Shown: one piece after another, positions 1 to 8,161 of the stretch
How the letters are laid out: every line of letters starts with the position of its first letter
Numbering within the stretch: position 1 is the stretch's first letter
DNA from: DASPSR01 sp035498715
GTDB lineage: Bacteria; Nitrospirota; UBA9217
Assembly: GCA_035498715.1 (NCBI GenBank)
Contig: DATJZV010000091.1
Span: forward strand, 1-33,591
Length of the DNA: 33,591 nt
Direction: 5' to 3'
Notes under the pieces: generated by a model
What the model was told of the DNA's origin: nothing
Database searches by the model: none
Seen by the model: only the letters and a program-made list of their open reading frames with translations
Translations under genes and position numbers: made by a program

Positions 1-131
1 TGATCGCGTCGCTTGAGAAACAGATGCGCGCAGCGGCAAAGGCGCTGGATTTTGAGACTGCGGCCGAGCTCCGGGACAAGATCAGGTCATTGCGGCAGCA
101 GGAGATGGCGGTGGGGGTGAAGGTTGAGTAG
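1..131 (+). CDS. uvrB: UvrB C-terminal end (partial)
   Basis: Only the last 42 codons are present, read from base 3 to the tag at 129-131. They form a UVR motif (ALDFETAAELRDKI), the helical hairpin at the C-terminus of excinuclease subunit UvrB that pairs with the matching motif in UvrC during nucleotide excision repair. A UVR motif also occurs in ClpC and McsA proteins, but uvrC follows on the same strand 1.8 kb downstream and the motif sits right at the C-terminus, both of which favour UvrB. The gene begins outside the window, so the helicase domains cannot be checked. Confidence 0.75.
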   Translation, partial: IASLEKQMRAAAKALDFETAAELRDKIRSLRQQEMAVGVKVE

Positions 132-196
132 GGGGAGGGCGAGCGATATATGATGCCTGCTCCGTTATGAGGACGGATTTCCGACCCCTGTAAGTC

Positions 197-228
197 AAAA
201 AAAAGAGGACGTCCTTCCTGAACGCCCT
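197..228 (-). terminator. Intrinsic terminator of the minus-strand envelope operon
   Basis: Read on the minus strand, AGGGCGT and ACGTCCT form a 7-bp stem (one G-U pair) around a 9-nt loop, followed after one C by eight T. It lies about 70 nt beyond the stop of the lipoprotein gene, where a terminator is expected. Confidence 0.6.
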
Positions 229-295
229 TTGCATCAAATCATTCTTGCAATCTCGCCTCTGAACGGGTACAAGCCTTCGTCCCGATCCAGCATGG

Positions 296-856
296 CTATC
301 GTAGCGGAGCGCCCGGTGGAGGCGCAGGATAGAGCGGTGATGTCTCGTTCTGAACAGGTCCGGAGAGATCCGGAGGGGGCGGAGGCGGCATTCGCCGCGC
401 AGGACGTGTCCGTATCATACCCGGGATTACATTCCCATTTGCATACATGCATTGCTGATAGGCGATATCGTATCGTCGCTGAACCTCGCTGCCATAGTAG
501 TAGCCTGCATTGGAACCTTCGGCACTACCGATCAGAAGTCCTGTTCCCGCCCCAAACGCTGCACCCGCACCTGCATTGCCTGAAGCTGATCCGAGTGCTG
601 CTCCGACGCCTGCCCCGATGACCGTGCCAACCGCCGCTCCTGAGGCGGTATTCTGATTAAACGTTTCCTGAGGACTCGCACCGATCTGCTGTCGTGCCCA
701 CTGTCTGCAGATCGCGTCATCGACCTGGAACTGCTGAAAGGTCTTGCCGGAACCTGGCAAGACCATCACGGTCGGTCCTGTGGGTACAGTGGCGCATCCG
801 CTCACCAAGACTATCATCAGAAACGAAAAGGTGCGCAGTCGCGAATTCATAGTCAT
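296..856 (-). CDS. Glycine-zipper lipoprotein
   Basis: A 186-residue predicted envelope lipoprotein. The N-terminus is a short charged stretch, a hydrophobic core (FSFLMIVL) and a lipobox ending LVSGC, so lipidation at about Cys21 is likely. Residues 70-120 are a glycine/alanine-rich stretch with small residues at regular spacing (GTVIGAGVGAALGSASG), typical of glycine-zipper, membrane-associating segments in outer-membrane lipoproteins. A YYYGSEVQRRYDIAYQQCMYA block follows, a pattern common in small YMGG/glycine-zipper family proteins. The tail is proline-rich (PPPPPP). The start is supported by AAAGGAG seven bases upstream. The gene lies 13 bp after the repeat protein gene and both probably share a transcript ending at the hairpin at 197-228. 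The exact role is unknown. Confidence 0.75.
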   Translation of the reverse strand: MTMNSRLRTFSFLMIVLVSGCATVPTGPTVMVLPGSGKTFQQFQVDDAICRQWARQQIGASPQETFNQNTASGAAVGTVIGAGVGAALGSASGNAGAGAAFGAGTGLLIGSAEGSNAGYYYGSEVQRRYDIAYQQCMYANGNVIPGMIRTRPARRMPPPPPPDLSGPVQNETSPLYPAPPPGAPLR

Positions 857-869
857 TTCTTCACTCCTT

Positions 870-1508
870 TCACTGTGATGGACCCGGAGCAGGAACGACC
901 TTCAGCCAGCCTTTGGGGCACTGTTTGACATAAGGGTAATAGTTTTTAGAATCCGGGCAGAAATACCAGTAATACTCTTCATCCTGCTGCGGGGTCTGCA
1001 TCTCGTAGACCGGAGATTGCTGCTGGATTACATAAGGCGGGTATGAATAGTATGAATATGGATAACCCCACCATCCCGGACCCCATCCCAGTCCGATCGA
1101 CCAATAAAATCCGGGGTAATATCCTGGATAATATCCGGGGTAGTATCCTGGATAATGTCCGGGGTAATATCCTGGATAATGTCCGGGGTAGTATCCTGGA
1201 TAACGCCCGGGGTAATATGCTGGATAACGTCCGGGGTAGTAATACCCGCCCCTATAGGGGCCATATGTGCCGCCACGGGTTACGTATGTGCCTCCATGGG
1301 GGGCGGCAACGTATGCACCGCCACGAGTTACGTATGCGCCGCCACGGGGGGCAACGTATGCACCGCCACGAGTTACGTATGCGCCACCACGGGGGGCAAT
1401 ATATGCTCCACCTCCAGCATATGCACCGCCACGGGCAGCATATGAGGGCACCGTAATCGACAGAAACATCATGAGGTTAAAAAGAACAAGATAAAATAGC
1501 TTTTTCAT
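870..1508 (-). CDS. Secreted Tyr/Gly/Pro repeat protein
   Basis: A 212-residue protein starting at the ATG at 1508, which has AGGGG eight bases upstream; a GTG at 1517 is a poorer choice. MKKLFYLVLFNLMMF... ending PSYA is a clear signal peptide. The mature part has two repeat blocks: about four copies of a 15-residue GGAYVAPRGGAYVTR-like unit, then PGYYPGHY-like octapeptides. The C-terminal 40 residues resemble the conserved module of many secreted proteins, YWYFC...YYPYV..CPKGW, whose two cysteines probably form a disulfide. The protein is probably periplasmic or surface-exposed. Function is unknown; low-complexity Tyr/Gly proteins are often structural or adhesive, which is inference here. 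It is the first gene of a two-gene minus-strand unit inserted between uvrB and uvrC. Confidence 0.75.
   Translation of the reverse strand: MKKLFYLVLFNLMMFLSITVPSYAARGGAYAGGGAYIAPRGGAYVTRGGAYVAPRGGAYVTRGGAYVAAPHGGTYVTRGGTYGPYRGGYYYPGRYPAYYPGRYPGYYPGHYPGYYPGHYPGYYPGYYPGYYPGFYWSIGLGWGPGWWGYPYSYYSYPPYVIQQQSPVYEMQTPQQDEEYYWYFCPDSKNYYPYVKQCPKGWLKVVPAPGPSQ
1111..1240. repeat. 24-bp tandem repeat (5 units plus partial)
   Basis: Units begin CCGGGGTA at 1111, 1135, 1159, 1183, 1207 and 1231. Units 1, 3 and 5 carry TAAT and units 2, 4 and 6 carry TAGT after the GGGG, so there is a 48-bp higher-order period. The array is in frame and encodes the PGYYPGHY octapeptides of the minus-strand protein. Confidence 0.9.
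1279..1440. repeat. 45-bp in-frame tandem repeat
   Basis: Units of 45 bp (the first is 48 bp, with one extra codon) begin GTTACGTATG and decay towards the 5' end of the gene. They encode GGAYVAPRGGAYVTR-like 15-mers. Each unit itself contains two similar halves, so the array looks like a duplication of a shorter ancestral repeat. Confidence 0.8.
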
Positions 1509-1903
1509 TGCTCTCACCCCTTTGTACTTTTAGACATTATTCCATGCGAGACCACTACACCATCAACCTGTCATGCTTTCCGGTGAAAGCCTGTCTAATA
1601 TAAACAAAAAATTACTATTTATATTTTTGACCTCTGTCCCGGCAAAAGGTTGAATCAAGACCTATGAGTAAAAACACCCCACCTCTACAGCAGTCCTATA
1701 CAACTCATTACTCTATATAATAAATTATACCGCAATATTAACGAGTGGCACAAACCAAATATCTTTTTGGCAGCAAAACGAGTTGCCTGCCGTGCAGGAA
1801 AACGGCATTGCATACTGCAACAAGAAAGATATCCGGATTTACTGATCCCGGGCGAGAATAAGCGGTATTCTTCCCGCTTTTTCCATGGTAGAATGACCGT
1901 GCA
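1509..1903. other. Divergent intergenic region between repeat protein and uvrC
   Basis: About 395 bp of AT-rich sequence between divergent genes, with no convincing gene. A perfect 6-bp hairpin (GCTTTC/GAAAGC, 1575-1590) lies in the presumed leader of the minus-strand operon. A weak minus-strand promoter candidate is TTGCCG (1645-1640), 16 bp, TATAAA (1623-1618). A second hairpin (AGAATA/TATTCT) just before uvrC is followed by a T run, but no plus-strand gene runs into it, so I do not call it a terminator. Confidence 0.5.
1886..1894 (+). promoter_or_regulatory. Extended -10 promoter of uvrC (possible leaderless transcript)
   Basis: TGGTAGAAT matches an extended -10 element (TGn plus TAGAAT, 5 of 6 to TATAAT). 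It ends nine bases before the uvrC ATG, and no Shine-Dalgarno sequence lies between, so the transcript would start at or a few bases before the start codon. No good -35 hexamer is seen. Confidence 0.4.
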
Positions 1904-3739
1904 ATGACTCTTGAAGAAAAACTGCAGAACCTTCCGGATACGCCGGGCGTCTATATCATGAAAGACGCGAAGGGACATGTAATCTATATTGGCAAGGCTG
2001 TGTCCCTCTGGAACCGGGTGCGTTCCTATTTTCAGAAGGGATCCAAGGGTGAAAAGACCGAGATCATGGTCCGCCAGGTCGCTGACCTCGAAACCATCGT
2101 GACCCATACCGAACTTGAAGCCCTGGCCCTGGAATCGAACCTCATCAAGAAACACCGCCCCCGTTACAACGTCATCCTCCGTGACGATAAGAACTATCCC
2201 TACCTTCGGTTCGACATAAAATCAGAATATCCTCGCCTTGAAGTAGTGCGCAGACTCAAGAAGGACGGTGCGCTCTACTTCGGACCCTACGTTCCGGCCG
2301 GCGGCATGTGGGAGGCTCTGGCGCTGATACGAAGGACATTCCCGCTGGCCTCATGCAAGAGAGAGTTGGGGAAGAAGCCGGAACGGGCCTGTGTCCAATT
2401 CCAGATCGGACGATGCATGGGGCCATGCACAGGCGAGGTGGACAAGACCGCGTATCAGGATGTCGTATTACAAGTACGGTTGTTTCTCGAGGGGAAAAAC
2501 CGCGACCTCCTCGATACACTGAAGCATCGAATGGAGGAATCTTCGGAGAAGATGGAGTATGAACGCGCTGCGGAACTGCGGGACCGTATCGCGAAGATCG
2601 AAGGAGCATTCGAGAAGCAGAAGATCATCTCCCCGGGGTTCGAGAACCAGGATGTTATCGGCATGGTATCAGAGGCTGGACGGGCGGACGTCCAGGTGCT
2701 CTTTATCCGGAACGGCATGCTTCTCGGACGAAAGGACTTTTACCTCGATGACGTGCGCGGGATGACAAAGGAGGATATTCTCGCGGAATTTCTGCACCAG
2801 TTCTACGCCAAGGAAATGATCATCCCCTCCGAAGTGATGCTGCCCGTTGAAGTTCCCGACCGCGTGGTCATCGAGGCTTGGCTTACGGAAAAGCGGGGTG
2901 CAAAGGTCGAGGTGCCGGTGCCGCAGCGCGGTAGAAAGCGTGAGCTGGTGCAGATGGCATCTGACAACGCAAACCAGTCGCTCCGTGAGCACCTGCTCTC
3001 CCGCAGGAGCAAAGAGCGCATCCTTCTGAGGCTTCAGGAAGAACTGGGGCTCAGGAACCTTCCGCGCAGGATCGAGGCGTTCGATATCTCGACCATACAG
3101 GGGACTGAGTCGGTGGCAAGCATGGTATCGTTTGAGAACAACCTGCCGGACAAGAGAAACTATAAGAAGTTCAAGATACACTCTGTCGAAGGACAGGACG
3201 ATTTTGCGAGTATGGCGGAAGTGATCAGACGAAGGTATGTGAAAGCAAAGGAAGGCGGAATGCTGCCGGACCTGATCCTGATCGATGGTGGCAAGGGACA
3301 GCTCAACGCTGCTCTTGATGTTCTCAAAGAACTCGGGATCGAAGGGCCTGATATCGCAGGATTGGCGAAAGCACGGAGTGGGGAGGAGGGCACAGAAAAA
3401 GAGTTCGAAAGGATATTTCTTCCCGGAGTGGAGGAACCCATCATTCTTGACCCGACGAGCGCGACCACACACCTGGTCGCACGCGTGCGCGACGAAGCGC
3501 ACCGGTTCGCAATCACGTATCACCGGAAACTACGCGAGAAGCGGGCGGTGCGTTCCGAATTGGACGATATCCCCGGCATCGGCGAGACGAGGAAGAAGGC
3601 GCTGCTCCGGCATTTTGGCAGCGTAGAAAAGATCAAAGAGGCGGCCGTCGAAGATCTGGCAGCGGTAAAAGGGATGTCGAAGAAGGCGGCTGAAGAAATC
3701 TCAGGATTTTATAAAAAGAGGCTGGTCGAACGAGGATAA
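1904..3739 (+). CDS. uvrC: Excinuclease ABC subunit UvrC
   Basis: A 611-residue UvrC, the usual family length. It makes the 3' and 5' incisions around DNA lesions after UvrA/UvrB damage recognition. The N-terminal GIY-YIG nuclease shows PGVYIMKD and VIYIGKA (residues 14-32) and the conserved Glu in ALESNLIK near residue 77. Cys151, 163, 171 and 175 have the spacing of the four-cysteine Fe-S ligand set described in UvrC proteins. The UVR motif (YERAAELRDRIAKIEG) lies near residues 219-234 and would pair with UvrB. The RNase H-like 5' nuclease domain begins around EAFDIS, with LILIDGGKGQL further on, and helix-hairpin-helix motifs (DDIPGIGETRKKALL) end the protein. No ribosome binding site is visible; the start was chosen from the conserved N-terminus. 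The next gene follows after 12 bp. Confidence 0.97.
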   Translation: MTLEEKLQNLPDTPGVYIMKDAKGHVIYIGKAVSLWNRVRSYFQKGSKGEKTEIMVRQVADLETIVTHTELEALALESNLIKKHRPRYNVILRDDKNYPYLRFDIKSEYPRLEVVRRLKKDGALYFGPYVPAGGMWEALALIRRTFPLASCKRELGKKPERACVQFQIGRCMGPCTGEVDKTAYQDVVLQVRLFLEGKNRDLLDTLKHRMEESSEKMEYERAAELRDRIAKIEGAFEKQKIISPGFENQDVIGMVSEAGRADVQVLFIRNGMLLGRKDFYLDDVRGMTKEDILAEFLHQFYAKEMIIPSEVMLPVEVPDRVVIEAWLTEKRGAKVEVPVPQRGRKRELVQMASDNANQSLREHLLSRRSKERILLRLQEELGLRNLPRRIEAFDISTIQGTESVASMVSFENNLPDKRNYKKFKIHSVEGQDDFASMAEVIRRRYVKAKEGGMLPDLILIDGGKGQLNAALDVLKELGIEGPDIAGLAKARSGEEGTEKEFERIFLPGVEEPIILDPTSATTHLVARVRDEAHRFAITYHRKLREKRAVRSELDDIPGIGETRKKALLRHFGSVEKIKEAAVEDLAAVKGMSKKAAEEISGFYKKRLVERG

Positions 3740-3751
3740 GAAGGAGCCTTC

Positions 3752-4567
3752 ATGACGAACGAACAATGGCTGGGAATATTCAAACATATCGGTAAGAAAA
3801 TGCGCGAAGGACTGTCCGTCGCCCTCAACACGGAAGGCGGAACGGTGCCTTTGGGCAAAGGAGCCGGCGGGGACAAGACCTTCCCTGTGGATAAGTGGGC
3901 CGAGGACATCATCATCGCCGCGCTTGCGAAGGCGCAGCGGGAAGGAGAGGCCTTTACGCTCATCTCCGAGGAGCTCGGCGTCAGAAAGTTCGGCGAGGGG
4001 GAAAAGATCGTGCTCGTCGATCCCATCGACGGGAGCAACAACGCAAAGAGCGGGATCCCATTCTTCTCCACGTCGCTGGCGCTTCTGAACGGCGACACGC
4101 TGGACAAGCTCGCCGTGGGCTACGTCATGAACCTTGCCGGAGGAGACGAGTTCTGGGCGATACGGGGTAACGGAGCATACAAGAACGGGACGAGGATTAG
4201 AACATCGGCCACGCAAGGCATCACGATCGTTGCGTACGAGGCATCGTCGCCGGCGACCGATATTCCGCGGATCATGCCCCTGATTGCGCAGGCGAAGCGC
4301 ACGAGATGTTTCGGGTCCACGGCCCTCGATCTTTCGTATCTTGCTTCAGGCGCCATCAGCGTTTTTGCTACGGCAACGGCCTCGCGTGCCTTCGACTATG
4401 CGGCAGGGATGCTGATTCTCGAGGAAGCGGACGGAGTGATCACCGACATCGAGGGAACAGTGCTCGATCATATAGTCGTGGGATTGAACCGGACCGTGCC
4501 GCTGCTTGCGAGCAAGAATGACTCCACGCACGTGATGGCGCTAAACTTGCTTTCCGCCCAGCGATGA
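3752..4567 (+). CDS. Inositol monophosphatase-family phosphatase
   Basis: A 271-residue protein of the Li-sensitive, Mg-dependent phosphatase fold (inositol monophosphatase / archaeal-type fructose-1,6-bisphosphatase). Metal-binding motifs are visible: the EE pair at residues 73-74, VLVDPIDGSNN (Asp90, Asp93) and SRAFDYAAG (Asp215), where the last replaces the common WDxAAG with FDYAAG. STALDLSYLASG is also typical. The substrate could be inositol phosphate, fructose bisphosphate or another sugar phosphate, and the sequence alone does not decide. The start has AGGAG about seven bases upstream. It lies 12 bp after uvrC and is probably cotranscribed; that pairing does not suggest a shared function. 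I see no truncation or missing metal ligand. Confidence 0.88.
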   Translation: MTNEQWLGIFKHIGKKMREGLSVALNTEGGTVPLGKGAGGDKTFPVDKWAEDIIIAALAKAQREGEAFTLISEELGVRKFGEGEKIVLVDPIDGSNNAKSGIPFFSTSLALLNGDTLDKLAVGYVMNLAGGDEFWAIRGNGAYKNGTRIRTSATQGITIVAYEASSPATDIPRIMPLIAQAKRTRCFGSTALDLSYLASGAISVFATATASRAFDYAAGMLILEEADGVITDIEGTVLDHIVVGLNRTVPLLASKNDSTHVMALNLLSAQR

Positions 4568-4586
4568 CGAATAAAGTGCCGTAGTA

Positions 4587-4615
4587 TTGACATACTATTC
4601 TTTTTATGTAATTAT
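4587..4615 (+). promoter_or_regulatory. Promoter of the MglA-like gene
   Basis: A perfect TTGACA (4587-4592) is followed after 16-17 bp by TAATTAT (4609-4615). The predicted start site falls at about 4621, the A of the start codon, and no Shine-Dalgarno is present, so the transcript may be leaderless. Confidence 0.45.
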
Positions 4616-4620
4616 GACCT

Positions 4621-5538
4621 ATGGCATTAGTGAACCACACCACGCGAGAAATCAACGCGAAGATCGTGTATTACGGCCCCGGCCTTTGCGGTAAGACGAC
4701 GAACATCCATCTGATCTATCACCGAATCGCTCCCAATCAACGGGGCAAACTGATCTCGCTCGCAACCGAGACAGACCGGACGCTGTTCTTCGACTTTCTT
4801 CCTGTGGAACTCGGGACCATAAAAAACTACCGGGTGCGGTTCCATCTCTACACCGTGCCTGGCCAGGTATTCTACAACGCCACACGCAAGCTTGTGCTCA
4901 AGGGAGCGGATGGCGTGATCTTCGTGGCGGACTCACAACGCGCTATGATGGACGCGAACCTCGAAAGCTTGGCGAATCTCCGCGACAATTTCGCCGAAAT
5001 GGGCATTGACCTGACCAGCTTCCCCATGGTGATCCAGTATAACAAGCGCGACCTGCCCGATATCATGTCCATCGATGAAATGAACGAGGCCCTGAACCCG
5101 CGCAATATCCCGTTCTATGAGGCGGTTGCGACAGCAGGCGACGGCGTGCTCAAGACCTTCACCGCCGTCTCCAAGGTCGTGCTTCAGGACATGCAGAGGG
5201 CCCCTGAACGCCACAACTTTATGCTCCGCGACATAATCGGCAAGGGAGAAAAGAGTGCCCTCCCGCTGAAAGAGCACTCAAAAGAATCGCTTCCCGATGA
5301 ACCCTCGATGCCCGGCGCGCCTATGGCTGAGGCAAAACCCGAGATGGCCGCCCTTGAGGAGGCCGTGGACGCAGGGATGAAGGTGAATCTCGGAAAGCCG
5401 TTCATGGAAGACCGGCAGATTATCCTCCCTTTTGATGTCCTGACCATGGACCGGGAAGACCAGTTCCAGCTCCGTGTTGCCATCGATATGGAATCACCGA
5501 TGTCGAAGCGGTTCAAGGTGGTCGTTAAAAAATTTTAA
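4621..5538 (+). CDS. MglA-like small Ras-type GTPase with C-terminal extension
   Basis: The first 195 residues match the MglA family of bacterial Ras-like GTPases, which set cell polarity and drive gliding or type IV pilus switching. Visible motifs are the P-loop GPGLCGKTT (19-27), the TVPGQ switch (78-82) and NKRD (141-144). The start MALVNHTTREINAKIVYYGPG is the family's usual N-terminus. An extension of about 110 residues after position 195, rich in acidic residues and Pro, ends in a folded-looking stretch (RQIILPFDVLTMD...RFKVVVKKF). Classical MglA is about 195 residues, so the tail may bind a partner or target. The usual GTPase-activating partner MglB is not in this window. An own promoter precedes the gene. 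Gliding is not implied; these GTPases occur widely in non-gliding bacteria. Confidence 0.88.
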   Translation: MALVNHTTREINAKIVYYGPGLCGKTTNIHLIYHRIAPNQRGKLISLATETDRTLFFDFLPVELGTIKNYRVRFHLYTVPGQVFYNATRKLVLKGADGVIFVADSQRAMMDANLESLANLRDNFAEMGIDLTSFPMVIQYNKRDLPDIMSIDEMNEALNPRNIPFYEAVATAGDGVLKTFTAVSKVVLQDMQRAPERHNFMLRDIIGKGEKSALPLKEHSKESLPDEPSMPGAPMAEAKPEMAALEEAVDAGMKVNLGKPFMEDRQIILPFDVLTMDREDQFQLRVAIDMESPMSKRFKVVVKKF

Positions 5539-5654
5539 GAAATGATCAGATGAACTGAAAAATCGGATTTATTAAGACCGATGCAGCAGAGAGATCGATA
5601 GCTATAGAAGATCAGCATCACCTGTTTCCGGAGAACTCCTGCTGTGAGGTAACT

Positions 5655-6344
5655 ATGTCAAAGGTAACAGCGCTCATACCTGCCGCTGGCATGGGCAGGA
5701 GGATGGGAAAGGCCGTGGCAAAGCAGTTCCTGCCGCTCGGTGACATGCCCATGCTGGCGCATACGCTCTTGATGTTCCAGCGCGCGTCGGAGGTCGATGA
5801 GATCATACCGATCCTCTCGAAGGAAGACATGGAGATCTGCCTCAAGGAAATCATCGAACAATACCATATCACCAAGGTAAAGACCCTGGTCGTGGGAGGC
5901 AAGGAACGGCAGGATTCTGTGCAGAACGGACTGCAGAAGCTTGAGAAGGACGCGTCGGTCGTACTCATTCACGACGGGGTGAGGCCCTTTGTCACACACG
6001 ATATGATCAAAGATACTGTTGATCACGCCAAGAAGGGAGAGTGTGTTACTGTCGGCGTGCCGCTCAAGGACACCGTAAAAGAGGTGAACGACAAGGGCTT
6101 GGTCGTCCACACGCTTGAGCGGAGCAGGCTCTGGGCCATACAGACCCCCCAGGCTTTCCCGGTTAAGATCCTCAGGCGTGCTTATGAAGATTCGTACAAG
6201 CAGAACCTCTATGGAACTGATGATGCCACGCTCGTCGAACGGGCAGGCGGCAAGGTCCGAGTGATCATGGGAAGCTACGACAACATCAAAATCACCACGC
6301 CGGAGGACCTCCTCCTGGCGGAAGAGATCCTCAAGAGAAGGTAG
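5655..6344 (+). CDS. ispD: 2-C-methyl-D-erythritol 4-phosphate cytidylyltransferase
   Basis: A 229-residue IspD, of normal length. It transfers CMP from CTP to methylerythritol phosphate in the non-mevalonate isoprenoid pathway, in the cytosol. The nucleotide-binding loop PAAGMGRRMGK lies at residues 9-19 with a conserved KQF just after. VLIHDGVRPFV, TPQAF and LYGTDDATLVE are family motifs. GAGG lies upstream of the ATG. The gene ends one base before ispF, so the two are cotranscribed and perhaps translationally coupled, an arrangement found in many bacteria, where the products catalyse alternate steps of the same pathway. Confidence 0.96.
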   Translation: MSKVTALIPAAGMGRRMGKAVAKQFLPLGDMPMLAHTLLMFQRASEVDEIIPILSKEDMEICLKEIIEQYHITKVKTLVVGGKERQDSVQNGLQKLEKDASVVLIHDGVRPFVTHDMIKDTVDHAKKGECVTVGVPLKDTVKEVNDKGLVVHTLERSRLWAIQTPQAFPVKILRRAYEDSYKQNLYGTDDATLVERAGGKVRVIMGSYDNIKITTPEDLLLAEEILKRR

Positions 6345-6345
6345 T

Positions 6346-6822
6346 ATGAGAATCGGCATGGGTTACGATGTACACCGCCTCGTTGAAGGAAGGAAGCTTA
6401 TGATCGGCGGCGTGGATATCCCCTCCGAAAGAGGACTCCTTGGCCACTCCGACGCGGACGTTCTGCTCCATGCGATCTGCGATGCGCTGCTCGGCGCTGC
6501 GGGGCTTGGCGACATCGGACGGCATTTTCCGGACACGGCGCCGAAGTACAAGGGCATATCGAGCCTCTCCCTCCTTGCCGAGGTGTATCGGCTGCTGAAC
6601 GAGGGCGGGTTTCGCGTAAACAACATAGACGCCACAATCGTGGCGGAGAGGCCAAAAATGGCAGCCTATGTCCCGGAAATGGTCGCGAATATCGCATCGA
6701 CGGTCAAGACGGACCGGTCTGCGGTCAATGTCAAGGCCACGACAACCGAGGGGCTCGGGTTCGCTGGCAGGGGCGAAGGAATCGCGGCATATGCCGTTTG
6801 CACGATAGAGCATTCGGCATGA
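6346..6822 (+). CDS. ispF: 2-C-methyl-D-erythritol 2,4-cyclodiphosphate synthase
   Basis: A 158-residue IspF that cyclises CDP-methylerythritol 2-phosphate, releasing CMP. The metal-binding residues Asp8, His10 and His42 occupy the standard positions (MGYDVHRL and GHSDADVLLHAICDALLG). The C-terminal TTEGLGFAGRGEGIAAYAV is the family signature. A GAGAAGG sequence at the end of ispD serves as ribosome binding site and only one base separates the genes. Isoprenoid products would feed quinone synthesis, including the menaquinone used by DsrM, but that link is general rather than specific to this locus. Confidence 0.96.
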   Translation: MRIGMGYDVHRLVEGRKLMIGGVDIPSERGLLGHSDADVLLHAICDALLGAAGLGDIGRHFPDTAPKYKGISSLSLLAEVYRLLNEGGFRVNNIDATIVAERPKMAAYVPEMVANIASTVKTDRSAVNVKATTTEGLGFAGRGEGIAAYAVCTIEHSA

Positions 6823-6857
6823 GCGGTTGCATCGGAACGTGCCAGGGGAGGTGGAAC

Positions 6858-7427
6858 GTGCGGTACGCTATCATCGTGGTCGTTCTTTCGGCCGCAATCT
6901 TCTCCAACGGTTTACAGGCAAGAGCGCAGGAGGGAAGCAACGAGCGGAAAAGCTACCTCTATACGTGGACGGACGACAGCGGTGGTGTTCATATTACGGA
7001 TGGGCTGGGAAACGTGCCCGAGCAATACCGTCCGAAGGCCCGAAAAGTGGAAGATTCGCGGAAGGGCGAGGCCGGGCAGGGTCAGCAGCCTCAGAACGTA
7101 ACGGGCGGAACTGCAGGGCCGGAGAGTGAAGAAGAAGCAGATGAAAGCCGGAAGGCCGAATGGCAGGACCGCGTCCAGGAATGGACGGACCGCCGCGATC
7201 AGGCGGAGAAGCGCTACCGGGAGCTTGACCAGCAGCGGACGGAGCTGCTCATGAGCTCGGGCGGACCGGCATACGGTCCGATCGAGAATAAGGTCAAAGC
7301 CGAGCAGATCGGGCAGGAGATGAAAGAAGTGCAGAAGCAAATCGATGAGGCCCGGAACATGCTCGACGTCGTTATTCCGGAAGAAGCGCGTAAGGCAGGA
7401 GTGCCTCCCGGGTGGCTCAGGGAGTAG
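6858..7427 (+). CDS. DUF4124-type exported protein
   Basis: A 189-residue protein starting at GTG 6858, chosen because a perfect GGAGGT lies five bases upstream and the product then begins directly with a signal peptide (RYAIIVVVLSAAIF...ARAQ). An upstream ATG at 6819 overlaps the ispF stop and is a weaker choice. After the signal, YLYTWTDDSGGVHITDGLGN matches the short DUF4124 module (Tyr-x-Trp-x-Asp...His-x-Thr), found in many periplasmic proteins of unknown function. Residues 95-170 are charged and strongly helical (QDRVQEWTDRRDQAEKRYRE), probably a coiled coil. The protein is probably periplasmic. No function can be assigned. Confidence 0.72.
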   Translation: MRYAIIVVVLSAAIFSNGLQARAQEGSNERKSYLYTWTDDSGGVHITDGLGNVPEQYRPKARKVEDSRKGEAGQGQQPQNVTGGTAGPESEEEADESRKAEWQDRVQEWTDRRDQAEKRYRELDQQRTELLMSSGGPAYGPIENKVKAEQIGQEMKEVQKQIDEARNMLDVVIPEEARKAGVPPGWLRE

Positions 7428-7498
7428 GGATGGCGATTGCCGAATAGAAATCAACAAAACTAAGCTACTTTTTTATTCTGCGACCCGAAATTAACAAG

Positions 7499-8161
7499 AT
7501 GGGTGAGACATTTCTTAAGATAAAAAAAGATTTTCACGCGGCGATTTCCATGGACCCCGCGGCGACGAGCAAGTTGGAGGTCGTCCTTACCTATGCAGGG
7601 TTTCACGCGCTCCTGTTCTACCGGTTCGCGCACGGTCTCTGGAAGAAGCGCTTCCCGTTCATCCCCCGTGCCCTGTCGCAGTTTGCACGCTTCCTTACAG
7701 GCATCGAGATACATCCGGGCGCTATCATTGGATCAGGGATGTTTATCGATCACGGAATGGGCGTCGTGATAGGCGAGACCAGCGAAATCGGCGACAACGT
7801 CACTCTGTTCCAGGGAGTGACGCTGGGAGGCACGGGGAAACAGCGCGGCAAGCGCCATCCTACGCTCGGCAACCATGTGGTCGTGGGTGCAGGCGCTAAG
7901 GTGCTCGGGCCCATCAAGGTCGGCGATTATGTGAAGATCGGCGCGAACTCGGTCGTACTCCAGGATGTGCCGGACCATTCCACCGTTGTGGGAATTCCCG
8001 GAAAAATCGTGAGGATCAAGGACGAGCGCGTACCGGACGAAGCGCTCCTCGATCATATCCACATACCGGACCCCATTGCAGACCGATTCATTAATCTTCA
8101 GGTGCAGATTGATAATCTGAAGAAGGAACTGGAGAGTATCAAGAACAAAGCAAAGGACTGA
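7499..8161 (+). CDS. cysE: Serine O-acetyltransferase
   Basis: A 220-residue serine acetyltransferase of the shorter EpsC-like type. It makes O-acetylserine from serine and acetyl-CoA, the carbon skeleton for cysteine. The N-terminal helical region holds the signature DPAATSKLEVVLTYAGFHALL. A left-handed beta-helix of hexapeptide repeats follows (IEIHPGAIIGSGMFIDHG, VVIGETSEIGDNVTLFQGV), then the loop GGTGKQRGKRHPTLG. The catalytic His lies in FIDHGMG. A C-terminal helix of about 40 residues is charged. No strong Shine-Dalgarno precedes the ATG. In a sulfide-producing cell this enzyme with a cysteine synthase would take up sulfide directly; the synthase is not in this window. Confidence 0.93.
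   Translation: MGETFLKIKKDFHAAISMDPAATSKLEVVLTYAGFHALLFYRFAHGLWKKRFPFIPRALSQFARFLTGIEIHPGAIIGSGMFIDHGMGVVIGETSEIGDNVTLFQGVTLGGTGKQRGKRHPTLGNHVVVGAGAKVLGPIKVGDYVKIGANSVVLQDVPDHSTVVGIPGKIVRIKDERVPDEALLDHIHIPDPIADRFINLQVQIDNLKKELESIKNKAKD

Noticed and set aside
1111..1440. Regularly spaced repeats that might suggest a CRISPR array
   Set aside because: Units are contiguous without unique spacers, and they are in frame with an exported repeat protein.
1850..1882. Hairpin plus T run before uvrC as a terminator
   Set aside because: No plus-strand transcript is expected to end there, and the stem has internal mismatches; it lies in the uvrC promoter zone.
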